Shown here: positions 54,136 to 62,440 of the stretch, piece after piece | Position numbering within the stretch: position 1 is the first letter of the stretch | How the letters are laid out: the number at the start of each line of letters is the position of its first letter | From: DATKNA01 sp963786765 | Lineage (GTDB): Bacteria; Actinomycetota; Actinomycetes; Actinomycetales; Kineosporiaceae | Direction: 5' to 3' | NCBI GenBank assembly: GCA_963786765.1 | Contig: CAWBAJ010000015.1 | Coordinates: 259,307-323,306 of the forward strand | DNA length: 64,000 nucleotides | The notes under the pieces: generated by a model | Seen by the model: the letters and a program-made list of their open reading frames with translations, nothing else | Told to the model about the DNA's origin: nothing | The model's database searches: none | Position numbers and translations under genes: made by a program

Positions 54136-54507
54136 GTGATCGATCACGTGTCGGTGCAGTGCCGCAACGTAGGGGTGTCGGCGGCCTTCTATGACCGCGT
54201 CCTCCAGCCGCTCGGGGGGCAGCGGGTCATGGACTTCGGGGAGGTCATCGGGTATGGCGCCCCGCCGAAGCCCGAGTTCTGGATCGGGACGCAGACGACG
54301 GGCACCGGCTTCCGGGAGGCCCACCTGGCGTTCGCCGCCGCCGACCGAGAGGCCGTGCGTGAGTTCTTCCGCGTCGCAGTCGAGCTGCGCGCGGAGGTCC
54401 TGCACGAGCCGCGCCTGTGGCCCGAGTACCACGACACGTACTACGCAGCCTTCGTGCGCGACCCGGACGGCAACAACGTCGAGGCCGTCTGCCACCGGCC
54501 CGAGTAG
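54136..54507 (+). CDS. VOC family (glyoxalase/bleomycin-resistance-like) protein
   Basis: 123 residues from GTG at 54136 (VIDHVSVQCRNVGVSAAFYD). The single VOC module shows metal-ligand positions: His in IDHVSV, HLAFAAADREAVREFF, and a final FVRDPDGNNVEAVCHRP with the conserved Glu. These small proteins dimerise to make an active site; substrates range from methylglyoxal to antibiotics. The frame is open further upstream but homology starts here. It stands alone between two minus-strand genes. Confidence 0.88.
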   Translation: MIDHVSVQCRNVGVSAAFYDRVLQPLGGQRVMDFGEVIGYGAPPKPEFWIGTQTTGTGFREAHLAFAAADREAVREFFRVAVELRAEVLHEPRLWPEYHDTYYAAFVRDPDGNNVEAVCHRPE

Positions 54508-54586
54508 GCGCGCGATCGCGCTCGTAGCACCAGGATCAGCCACGGCCCAGATTCGCCGCGGGCTCCGTGCCTGAACTCGCCCTGAA

Positions 54587-55291
54587 TCATGCGTCGCCGT
54601 CGGCGGCCGCCCGGTGGGCAGCGATGATCTGGAAGGGCAGGAGTCCTCCCTGCCCGTTGCGATGCTTGATCGGCCGGAACCCGGCGCTCTCCATCTGTCG
54701 CAAGAGTCCACTGCCCGAGACTTCTGAAGCGCGCTGACGGTGCAAGAGGGTCAGACCGGCATGCAGCCGACGTGCTCGGCCTGCTGGGTCGTCGATGTCG
54801 ACGACAAGAAGCCGACCGTGTTCCTTGAGCACCCTGTGTATTTCCGTGAGGCATCGACCCCTCGCTACGGCCGACAACACACTGAGCCCGAAAGCCGCCA
54901 GCACGACGTCGAACGAACCCTCCGGGTAGGACATCGCCGTCACGTCACCGTTGACGAATTCAATGTTGGGCAGGCCGCGGGCCCGTAGGCGCCCCTGGGA
55001 GATCATTCCAGGAGAGATGTCGAGGGCCGAGACCCTTGCGTGCGTGGAACGGGAGGCGATGATTCGACTCAGGAAACCGGTCGCGGCGCACACCTCGAGG
55101 ATGTCTACATCTGAATCGTGGACCATCCTGGCCAGTTGCTCGTGAGGAGAGCCCTTCAACCTGACGTCCACCGCTTCGAGGTAACGCGCGCCGAGGAAGC
55201 ACTGCATGCGGTTCAGAAGCATGCGGCAAGCTGCTTGCAGGCCCCCCGCCAAGTCGTCCACCGCGAAGTTCACCTCCACCGTGTGGGTCAC
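54587..55291 (-). CDS. SAM-dependent methyltransferase, atypical motif I
   Basis: 234 residues from GTG at 55291. The fold is clear: ILEVCAATGFLSRIIASRST (motif I, with ATG in place of the usual GxG), VSALDISPGMISQGRLRA, VNGDVTAMSYPEGSFDVVLA and EIHRVLKEHGRLLVVDIDDP. About 60 residues before it contain MLLNRMQCFLGARYLEAVDV, not part of the core. The local sequence is less G+C-rich than its neighbours, which suggests recent transfer. No linked biosynthetic genes; substrate unknown. Confidence 0.82.
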   Translation of the reverse strand: MTHTVEVNFAVDDLAGGLQAACRMLLNRMQCFLGARYLEAVDVRLKGSPHEQLARMVHDSDVDILEVCAATGFLSRIIASRSTHARVSALDISPGMISQGRLRARGLPNIEFVNGDVTAMSYPEGSFDVVLAAFGLSVLSAVARGRCLTEIHRVLKEHGRLLVVDIDDPAGRARRLHAGLTLLHRQRASEVSGSGLLRQMESAGFRPIKHRNGQGGLLPFQIIAAHRAAADGDA

Positions 55292-55400
55292 AGCCGGCGT
55301 CCAGGAATCCGACGGGTAGGAATACTAGACGCGATCATCTGCATCCCTCGCGCGGCGGTGGGGGCAGAGATGAGAGCTGTCCTGGCCGATCTGCAACGCG

Positions 55401-58076
55401 TCAGGACGATGGGACGACGGGCGCGAGCCGGACCACGCCGTAGCCGTCCCTGCTGCCGCGCGCCTGACCCGAGACCACGATCTTGCCGTCGGATGTGACG
55501 GCCACGTTCTCGGCGATGTCGGTGGAGCGAGAGAAGTCGACGCGCAGAACGCCGGTGTCGGTGAACCCGGTGTCGAGAGTGCCGTCGGGCAGCAGACGGG
55601 CGACCGCGAAATCAACACCGAGGGGACCGGTGCTCCCCACGACGACGATCCCCCCGTCGGCCTGCAGCGCGACATCGTGGCCGGTGTCGCGCCCCGGGCC
55701 GAACGGCGACGTCAATGCCGAGGCCGAGAAGTGGACGCTCCCGCGCTCACCGAAGGTCTCGTCCGGGGTGCCGTCGGGGTTCAGTCGCATCACCGCGATG
55801 TCGGTGAAGGTGCCGGGGGGCGAGGTGGGCGGCGTGGTGTCCGCGGTGCCGACGAGGACGAGACGCCCGTCCGGCTGGATCGCCAGGCCGGCGCCGACGA
55901 ACGCGTCGAGCCGCACCGTGCCGCCGTCCCCGAAGCCCGGGTCGAGCAGCCCACCGGGCTGGTAGCGAGCCAGGTCGGTGTGGTCGTCGATGCCGACGCC
56001 GTCGCTTCCGGGGTTCGGACTGGAGCCGCTGACGACGATCATGCCGTCGGGCTGGATGCGCACGTTCTGCGCCTGATTGGCCTGACCGAGGACATCGGTG
56101 AACACCTGGCTGCTCAGGTCGAAGCTCGGGTCCGGGCTGCCGTCCTCGAGCAGGCGCGTGACGAACAGGTCACCGAAGTCGTCGCCGCGATCCACCGTGG
56201 CGATGCCCGCGAGAACGATCCGGCCGTCGGGTTGAAGCGCGACGTCCAGTGCCTGCCCGGTGGCGATGGCGGTGACGGCCCCGCCCGTGCCGAAGGACTC
56301 GTCCGGCTGGCCGTCCGGAAGGAACCGGGCCACGCCGACGCCGCTCGCGGTGTAACCGGCGAGGACGATCTTCCCGTCGGCCTGGATCGCGACGCCGAGG
56401 GACTCCTGCTGGGAGGGAGTGCCTCCGACGATCGTGGACACCTTTCCCTGGTCTCCGAATCCGGTGTCGAGGTCGCCGTCCGGGGTGAACCGCGCCATGA
56501 CGAAGGCGGAGAAGGTCCCACCGGCCGTCACGATCGCGCCGTCCGGCGTCACCGCCATGGACGAGCGGTCACCGCCGAATCCGGTCGTCGTCGTCTTGCC
56601 GCCGGTGCCGAAGGTCGGGTCGAGACCGAACGGCTGCACCGGGACCGGCGCAGGGTCGTCATCGCGGATCCTGAGCTCGGCGGTCACGGGCGACCCCAGC
56701 GTCGCGCATCCGCCCGGGTCGCTGAGCGTGATCGTGAGCGTGCGGTCGTCCTGCCCGCCCACCTGGTCGGGCAGCACCGTGATCTCGACGGTTCGGGGCT
56801 CGTCGTCGCCGTCCCCGAAGAAGACGCTCTCGTCGAGCGCGACGTAGTCGGTGCCGGCGACGGCCGTGCCGTCGCTCGTCGCGATGGTGGCCGTCACAGC
56901 GCCGTCGCTGCCACCGGTGCGGACCACCCGGACCGGCATGGTCTGGTCGGACTCGCCGACCGTGTAGCGGTCGGCGCTGAACTGCAGGGTTCCGGCGTCG
57001 GCGGTGGACCCCGGCGGGCACGGCAGTGGCTCGACCGGCGAGTCGGGCGGGTCGTCGAGGCTGACGACATCGGTCTCCTCCAAGCCGCTGAACGTGACGG
57101 CGGTGCCGCCGATGCCGTGCGGGTCGCGCAGGAACGCCGTCGCGGAGGTGCCGAATTCGCTCGGCGGGCCGGCGATGCGGTTGTACGCCGTCGCGGTGGT
57201 GGTGGTCCGCAGCGTGAACGCCTGCCCGACGGCGACCGAGGAGAGGTCGACCTCGAACGTGCGGGATCCACGGAGGATCATGAGGACCAGGCTCTCGGGA
57301 GCGCCGTCGAGCTCGTCGATGACGAAGTCGAAATCCTCGACCGTCCAGAACCGCTGCTGGGAGTAGGAGGTGCTGTAGGCGTCGCTGCTCCAGTTCTCCG
57401 CGTACCCGTTGACCCTGGCGCGCCCGGCGACCTGGAAGAAGACGTCGAACGGGGTGACGTCCGGCGGCGGGGGGACGGTGAAGGCCGCGACGTTCACGAA
57501 CAGCTCGCCTTTGATCAGGTCGCAGAGCAGGTCGTAGCGGTGCCCGGGCGGGCAGACTCGAGCGAGGGATGCGTTGAGGTCGGTGGTCTCGATGAACGCT
57601 GCGGAGACCGTGAACGACAGCGAGGCGTCGTCACTGCGCTTGATGAACGACTGCGTGAGCCGCAGCTTCGAGACGCTCCCGATCGGGGCGTCCGCTTGCT
57701 CGGCGTTCCCGCCGGGCGCCTCGGCACCGACCCAGTACGTGATGTCGTCCTCGAACGAGGTGATCTGACCGGTGGCGATGCCGTCAGGCGGTCGCGACGT
57801 CTCGTCGGGGAAGAACACGTCGCTGTCGCGGAACGTCGGCCCGTAATCGTGGATCTCGTTCAGCAGGCCGCCGACCTGGATGCCGGAGGCGATCTCCACC
57901 GGGTCCAGGACATCACCACGCAGTTCGGTGAACGACCACTCCTTGACCGCCTTACCGCCGACCACCGGCGGCACCGGCGTCGCGGCGGTCTCCCCGGGCT
58001 CGTCGCTCTTCTGCACCGAACCCCTCGGCTCACGGCGACTGCCGTCGTCGAACGCACCCGCCTGCTGCTTCTGCAT
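55401..58076 (-). CDS. Calx-beta and delta-60-repeat beta-propeller protein
   Basis: 891 residues from ATG at 58076, chosen for GGAGGAG upstream. About 360 residues of an unrecognised beta-rich domain come first. A Calx-beta domain follows (FSADRYTVGESDQTMPVRVV, SDGTAVAGTDYVALDESVFF, LTITLSDPG). The rest is delta-60/DUF5122 repeats: LDPTFGTGGK, VAIQADGKIVLAGYT, LQPDGRIVLAGIA, MRLNPDGTPDETFGERG, at about 50-residue spacing, forming a propeller. These domains are usually exported, but the N-terminus (MQKQQAGAFDDGSRREPRGS) is hydrophilic with no signal peptide. Another secretion route or a start-site error is possible. Confidence 0.82.
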   Translation of the reverse strand: MQKQQAGAFDDGSRREPRGSVQKSDEPGETAATPVPPVVGGKAVKEWSFTELRGDVLDPVEIASGIQVGGLLNEIHDYGPTFRDSDVFFPDETSRPPDGIATGQITSFEDDITYWVGAEAPGGNAEQADAPIGSVSKLRLTQSFIKRSDDASLSFTVSAAFIETTDLNASLARVCPPGHRYDLLCDLIKGELFVNVAAFTVPPPPDVTPFDVFFQVAGRARVNGYAENWSSDAYSTSYSQQRFWTVEDFDFVIDELDGAPESLVLMILRGSRTFEVDLSSVAVGQAFTLRTTTTATAYNRIAGPPSEFGTSATAFLRDPHGIGGTAVTFSGLEETDVVSLDDPPDSPVEPLPCPPGSTADAGTLQFSADRYTVGESDQTMPVRVVRTGGSDGAVTATIATSDGTAVAGTDYVALDESVFFGDGDDEPRTVEITVLPDQVGGQDDRTLTITLSDPGGCATLGSPVTAELRIRDDDPAPVPVQPFGLDPTFGTGGKTTTTGFGGDRSSMAVTPDGAIVTAGGTFSAFVMARFTPDGDLDTGFGDQGKVSTIVGGTPSQQESLGVAIQADGKIVLAGYTASGVGVARFLPDGQPDESFGTGGAVTAIATGQALDVALQPDGRIVLAGIATVDRGDDFGDLFVTRLLEDGSPDPSFDLSSQVFTDVLGQANQAQNVRIQPDGMIVVSGSSPNPGSDGVGIDDHTDLARYQPGGLLDPGFGDGGTVRLDAFVGAGLAIQPDGRLVLVGTADTTPPTSPPGTFTDIAVMRLNPDGTPDETFGERGSVHFSASALTSPFGPGRDTGHDVALQADGGIVVVGSTGPLGVDFAVARLLPDGTLDTGFTDTGVLRVDFSRSTDIAENVAVTSDGKIVVSGQARGSRDGYGVVRLAPVVPSS

Positions 58077-58200
58077 CGCACGCTCCTCCGTCGGCCCAGG
58101 GGCACCACCGGAAGGAGGAGCAAGGGGCGCTCCTGATACGCGCGCGTCCCTCGCGCCGGTCGAGGCGGCGTAGCGGTTTCGACGAGAAGCCGGGGCTGCT

Positions 58201-58845
58201 TCAGGTGTTCGGACGGACGAGCATCGAGATCCACAGCTCACCGAGCCACGCAGCGAAACGATCCTCGGTCCAGCCGCACTCGGCGACAAGGCGCTGCCAC
58301 AGCGAGCCGTCCATCGTCGCGGCCAGCACGTCGCGGCACTCGGTCTCGCTCACCCCGAGCGGGCCGGCCTCCCGGGCCATGCGCGCGTACTGCGTCGCGG
58401 CATCCAGCCGGAGCTGATCGAACTCGGCCAGCATGTCGGCGGCCGCCCGCTCACTGGCGGCCGCACCGCGGAGCGCCAGGAGCAGCGGGCCGATGCGGCG
58501 GAAGACCGGCGTCATGAACGCGGCCTGGGCCCGGAACCGGATCGCGAGATCGGGCTCGGCGAGCAGGGCCTGGGTCTCCGGCCGGTACAGCAGCCGGACG
58601 TCCTCGTCGTCGCCGCGGAAGCCGACGAACCACACCCTCCGCAGCAGGGCCGGCTTGCTGCCGAACGCCGCGTACACCGTCTCCACGGCGACGCCCGCCT
58701 CTCGCGCCACATCGGCCATCGTCGTCCGCCCGTAACCCTGGGCCACGAACAGGTCCCGAGCAGCCGCAATGATCCTCAGACGCGTCTCGCGCGCCTGCTC
58801 CTGCCGCCGCGATGACGTGTACTGCCTCTTGACCGGTCCAGTCAC
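58201..58845 (-). CDS. TetR/AcrR family regulator
   Basis: 214 residues from GTG at 58845. The DNA-binding part is RETRLRIIAAARDLFVAQGY then GRTTMADVAREAGVAVETVY and AAFGSKPALLRRVW. The C-terminal domain is generic. It is divergent from the NTF2-like gene at 58899 with 53 bp between; a short palindrome lies there, so it probably controls that gene and itself. Effector unknown. Confidence 0.9.
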   Translation of the reverse strand: MTGPVKRQYTSSRRQEQARETRLRIIAAARDLFVAQGYGRTTMADVAREAGVAVETVYAAFGSKPALLRRVWFVGFRGDDEDVRLLYRPETQALLAEPDLAIRFRAQAAFMTPVFRRIGPLLLALRGAAASERAAADMLAEFDQLRLDAATQYARMAREAGPLGVSETECRDVLAATMDGSLWQRLVAECGWTEDRFAAWLGELWISMLVRPNT

Positions 58846-58859
58846 GCGCTACATGCTAC

Positions 58860-58874
58860 CTGTATTGACTACAG
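58860..58874. promoter_or_regulatory. Candidate TetR operator in the divergent promoter
   Basis: CTGTA-TTGAC-TACAG: 5-bp arms with a 5-nt spacer in an unusually AT-rich 40 bp between the TetR and NTF2-like starts. The spacer TTGAC could also be a -35 box. Short arms make this tentative. Confidence 0.45.
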
Positions 58875-58898
58875 ACATCTTGTATCGGAGGCTGCGTC

Positions 58899-59312
58899 AT
58901 GGAGACCGAGGTCAAGGAGTTCCTGGACGAGATGCTGCCGCAGCAGGTGGCCGCCGAGAGGGCGATGCACAACGGGGACGTCGCGCCCCGCCTCGCAGTG
59001 TGGTCGCACCGCGACCCGGTCACCCTGTTCGGCGCGGTGCTGAGCGGATCGGGCTGGGAGCAGCTCAGCGCCGACTTCACCACCGTCGCGTCATGGTTCT
59101 CCGACTCCCAGGAGTACGACGTCGAGATCGTGGCGGCCGGCGCGAGCGGCGATCTCGCCTACACCGTCGGCTACGAGCACAACGTCGTGAAGGCCCACGG
59201 GAAGCCCTCGACGTACACGCTGCGCGTCACGCACGTCTACCGACGCGAGGACGGGACATGGAAGATCGTCCACAGGCACGCCGACGCTCCCCCTGAGGCA
59301 CGACGCCGCTGA
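58899..59312 (+). CDS. NTF2-like (SnoaL-type) protein
   Basis: 137 residues from ATG at 58899 (GGAGG upstream). VAAERAMHNGDVAPRLAVWS then HRDPVTLFGAVLSGSGWEQL is the common helix-and-pocket start of SnoaL-like proteins; TLRVTHVYRREDGTWKIVHR is the conserved final beta-hairpin. Members include isomerases, hydrolases and ligand-binding proteins, so the activity is open. It is divergent from a TetR gene and followed 24 bp later by the ICMT-like gene, so these two may be co-regulated. Confidence 0.88.
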   Translation: METEVKEFLDEMLPQQVAAERAMHNGDVAPRLAVWSHRDPVTLFGAVLSGSGWEQLSADFTTVASWFSDSQEYDVEIVAAGASGDLAYTVGYEHNVVKAHGKPSTYTLRVTHVYRREDGTWKIVHRHADAPPEARRR

Positions 59313-59335
59313 CTGGCGTAGCTGGGTGAGTCACG

Positions 59336-59884
59336 ATGCCGGCAGTCGAGGTCGCCCTCATCGTCGGATGGGCGGGCTTCTGGCTGTATTGGCTCGTGGC
59401 GGCCTTTTCTGTGAAGAGGGGCCGCATTCTGTGGTCCCGCGAGTTGCGCATCAGGGCGGTTCTCGTCGTCGTCGTGATCCTTCTCGTCCGCTTCGGCGCC
59501 TTCCGCACCCACGGCCTCGACACGAGTCCGTGGCGCGCCGCCCTCGGGCTCGTCATCTTCGCTCTGGGGTTGGGATTTGCGATCTGGGCCCGCGTCCACA
59601 TCGGGCGCAACTGGGGCTCCCCGATGACGCAGAAGAACGAGCCAGAGCTGGTGACCAGCGGCCCTTACCGCCTGGTCCGCCACCCGATCTACTCAGGCAT
59701 CCTGGTGGCCGGCGTGGGCACCGCGGTCGCGCTGAACTGGCTGTGGCTGACCGCCGTGGTCCTGGCCGGCATCTACTTCGTCTACAGCGCGGCCGTCGAG
59801 GAGCGGTACATGACCGAGCAGTTCCCAGACACCTATCCCCTGTACAAGCTCTCGACCAAGATGTTCATACCCTTCTTCTTTTGA
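59336..59884 (+). CDS. Isoprenylcysteine carboxyl-methyltransferase-like membrane protein
   Basis: 182 residues from ATG at 59336. Four or five membrane segments; the C-terminal half has the ICMT/PEMT signature ELVTSGPYRLVRHPIYSGIL, then EERYMTEQFPDTYPLYKL, where the SAM-binding His/Pro and the catalytic Glu pair lie. Bacterial members methylate lipid-like or unknown small substrates. It follows the NTF2-like gene closely. The following 298 bp (59885-60182) contain a bipartite hairpin but no gene I can support. Confidence 0.85.
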   Translation: MPAVEVALIVGWAGFWLYWLVAAFSVKRGRILWSRELRIRAVLVVVVILLVRFGAFRTHGLDTSPWRAALGLVIFALGLGFAIWARVHIGRNWGSPMTQKNEPELVTSGPYRLVRHPIYSGILVAGVGTAVALNWLWLTAVVLAGIYFVYSAAVEERYMTEQFPDTYPLYKLSTKMFIPFFF

Positions 59885-60086
59885 GGGGCTCTGCTTCTGA
59901 GCGGCGGCCCGGGCCGATCGAGTGCCGGTGGCGAGGTCGGCCGCGCTCCCCTGCCCGGTTCGTCGTCTCTGCGGTCTCCCGTGCCCCCGGTGGCGCACGA
60001 GTTCGTCCCACCAACCCCTCCACGGACGAGCTGAGCCCCGGGCTGGCCTTGGCCACGGCGCCGAAGCTGCCGGCGACTCGTGCGCG

Positions 60087-60121
60087 GCACCCGCGGGCTC
60101 GTGAGCCCGTCCCACGGGTGC
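60087..60121. terminator. Bipartite hairpin in the gap before the sigma factor gene
   Basis: GCACCCG (60087-60093) pairs with CGGGTGC (60115-60121), enclosing GGGCT/AGCCC. It lies between the ICMT-like gene and the sigma operon and may insulate them; it has no T-tract. Confidence 0.45.
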
Positions 60122-60182
60122 ACAGATCGAAACCCGCGTCACAGGTGAAACCTTTCCGGCACTGAGACGCGACAGTTGAGGT

Positions 60183-60719
60183 ATGGACGGCCCTCCGAGT
60201 GACGCGGCGCTGTTGGCCCGTGTCGCCGAATGCGACATCGGGGCCTTCCGCGCACTCTACGAACGCCATGCCGGTTGGCTCGCGCTCCGGCTCGCCCGCC
60301 GGTGCAACGACCGTGACCTCGTGGGGGACGCGGTCCAGGACACGTTCGTCGCGGTCTGGCAGAGACCGCGGAGCTTCCGGGGTGACGGCGAGGTGGCGGC
60401 GTGGCTGTGGGGCATCGCGATCCGCCGCTTGGTCAGCCGGCTGCGTCGGCGGACCGATGTCGCTGCCGTGTTCGCGAGTTCGGAGACTGTGCCGGCGGCG
60501 GAGGACGAGGTTCTGCTGTCGGTCGAGTACGGGGACATCGGGGCGGCGCTGGCCGGGCTCTCGCCAGAAATGCGCGCGGTCATCCAGGCCGTCGTCCTGG
60601 ACGGACTGTCCGCCAGGGAGACGGCGCAGCTGCTGGACGTTCCGGTGAGCAACGTCAAGACGCGGCTGCACCGGGCCAAGGCGCATCTGCGGGCGACGCT
60701 GGCGGAGGGACTGTCATGA
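60183..60719 (+). CDS. ECF-type RNA polymerase sigma factor
   Basis: 178 residues from ATG at 60183. Region 2 is FRALYERHAGWLALRLARRC and DAVQDTFVAVWQRPRSFRGD, then AAWLWGIAIRRLVSRLRRR. Region 4 is LSPEMRAVIQAVVLDGLSAR then ETAQLLDVPVSNVKTRLHRA. It is first of an operon with a zinc-finger anti-sigma factor (ATGA overlap) and an ABC exporter, so the exporter is a likely regulon member. Promoter not recognised. Confidence 0.93.
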   Translation: MDGPPSDAALLARVAECDIGAFRALYERHAGWLALRLARRCNDRDLVGDAVQDTFVAVWQRPRSFRGDGEVAAWLWGIAIRRLVSRLRRRTDVAAVFASSETVPAAEDEVLLSVEYGDIGAALAGLSPEMRAVIQAVVLDGLSARETAQLLDVPVSNVKTRLHRAKAHLRATLAEGLS

Positions 60720-61547
60720 CGGGCTGGCATGTCGACGACGAGACGCTGCGGCGCTACGTCGAGCGGATCGACTCGGTGGCCGAGGGGGCGGCGCTCGAGC
60801 AGCACGTGCTGACCTGTGCGCCATGCCGGCTCCGGGTCAACAACGCCGCCTTCGCGGTCGACCTGACCGTGGTAGATCACCTCGCAGTGTGGGACCGGAC
60901 CCGCGAGGCCGTCGAGGTACCGCGACCGTCGTTCCTCGAGCGGCTGCTGGCCGCCGCCGGGCTCCCGTCGCGCGAGGCCCGGCTGGTCGCGGTGGCGACC
61001 GCGTTCCGCGGGGTGTGGCTGATCGGCGTGGTCGCGGTCCTGGCCTTCGCCGCTCTCGCGGCGGTGATCGGGCCGGCAGGCGGGCTCTGGTTTCGTGGCC
61101 GTGGCGCCCGTCACGCCCTGTCTCCTCGTCGCGTTCAGCTACGACCGGCGGTGGGACCCCGCCCTCGAACCGGAGATGGTCACGCCCTACTCGGCCCTGC
61201 GCCTCGTCCTGCTGCGCACGGTCGCCGTCCTCGTCCTTGCACTGCCGGCCGTCCTGCTGCTCGGGCTGGTCGTGCCCACGGGGACGCCGTTCGTCTGGCT
61301 GCTACCGGCGGTCGGTTTCGTCGCTGTGGTGCTGGCGGCGTCCACCTGGGTCAGCCCGTTGAACGCGGCCACGTCTGTCAGCGCCGCCTGGCTGCTCGCG
61401 GTCTGGCTGCTGGCCGCCCGGTCGGGTTCCCCTGCTGCGCTGCTGCAGGCCCAGAGCCAGGTGGCCTTTCTGGTGCTGGCCGCGGCGTCGTTCGGGATCT
61501 TCCTGGTACGCGAGCGCCACTTGAGCCAGCTTCGACCTCGGAGGTAG
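60716..61547 (+). CDS. Membrane zinc-finger anti-sigma factor, frameshifted
   Basis: About 277 codons from ATG at 60716, overlapping the sigma stop. The N-terminal ZAS motif is EQHVLTCAPCRLRV (HxxxCxxC). Unlike simple one-TM anti-sigma factors it continues into about six membrane segments, LIGVVAVLAFAALAAVIGPA, VLVLALPAVLLLGLVV, LLPAVGFVAVVLAAS and AFLVLAAASFGIFLV. A frame change near 61090 (one extra T in TGGTTTCG) is needed. It likely holds the sigma factor at the membrane and may sense the state of the transporter encoded next. Confidence 0.8.
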
Positions 61548-61552
61548 CCGGG

Positions 61553-62440
61553 ATGACCGCTTCGATCAGCTCGTCGATCAGTCTGCGTGGCGTGGGGCGC
61601 GCGTTCGGCGCCACCCAGGCCCTCGCCGACATCGACCTGGACCTGGAACCCGGCGTGATCGGGTTGCTCGGCCCGAACGGGGCGGGCAAGACCACCCTGC
61701 TGCGGCTGCTCGCCACCGCGCTGCCGCCCAGCCAAGGGAAGGTGCGCGTCCTGGGCCGGGATCTGGACGTCCGGGCGGAACGCACCGAGATCCGCCGCCG
61801 GCTGGGCTACCTGCCGCAGGAGGTCGGGTTCCCCGCGGTTTCACCGCGTTCGGGTTCGTCGACTACATCGCCCTGCTCAAGGAGTGGGCCGAGCCGGCCT
61901 CCCGGCACGCGGAGGTACGCCGGGTGTCGACCAGGTCGGGTTGTCCGATGTGACGACCAAGCGGATCCGGGCGATGTCGGGTGGCCAGCGGCGACGGGTC
62001 GCGCTGGCGCAGGCGCTGCTCGGATCGCCGCCGGTGCTGATCCTGGACGAGCCGACCACAGGCGTCGACCCGGAGCAGCGGGTCACGCTGCGGACCGTGC
62101 TGGCGGAGATCGCACGGACATCGATCGTGGTGCTGTCCACCCACCAGACCGAGGACGTCGCGGCCCTGTGCGAGCGCGTCGTCGTGCTGGACCGCGGCCG
62201 GATCCGGTACGACGGCCCGGTCACCGAACTGGTCGACCGGGCCGCCGGCCGGGTCTGGCTCGCCGACGCGCCGGACCCGGCGGCAACCGTGTCCTGGCGG
62301 ACGGGCACGGTCGGTACCGCAATGTCGCCGCGCAAGCGCGTAAGGGCGTCGAGCATGTCGAACCGTCCCTCGAGGACGCCTATCTGCTGCTGCGTGGCGA
62401 CCTGCCGGACAGCCGGCCGGCCGCGGGAGCGGCGACGTGA
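61553..62440 (+). CDS. ABC transporter ATPase, frameshifted
   Basis: About 296 codons from ATG at 61553 (GGAGG upstream). Walker A VIGLLGPNGAGKTTLLRLLA, Q-loop LGYLPQEVGF, signature AMSGGQRRRVALAQALLGSP, Walker B PVLILDEPTTGVDP and STHQTEDVAAL are clear. Frame changes are needed near 61833 (one C fewer in a C run), 61924 and 62308. It follows the anti-sigma gene by 5 bp and its stop overlaps the permease start (GTGA). Confidence 0.85.
   Translation: MTASISSSISLRGVGRAFGATQALADIDLDLEPGVIGLLGPNGAGKTTLLRLLATALPPSQGKVRVLGRDLDVRAERTEIRRRLGYLPQEVGFPAVSPRSGSSTTSPCSRSGPSRPPGTRRYAGCRPGRVVRCDDQADPGDVGWPAATGRAGAGAARIAAGADPGRADHRRRPGAAGHAADRAGGDRTDIDRGAVHPPDRGRRGPVRARRRAGPRPDPVRRPGHRTGRPGRRPGLARRRAGPGGNRVLADGHGRYRNVAAQARKGVEHVEPSLEDAYLLLRGDLPDSRPAAGAAT

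Noticed and set aside
55677..58136. An 819-codon plus-strand frame opposite the Calx-beta/delta-60 gene
   Set aside because: Low-complexity shadow; the minus strand shows regular repeat domains.
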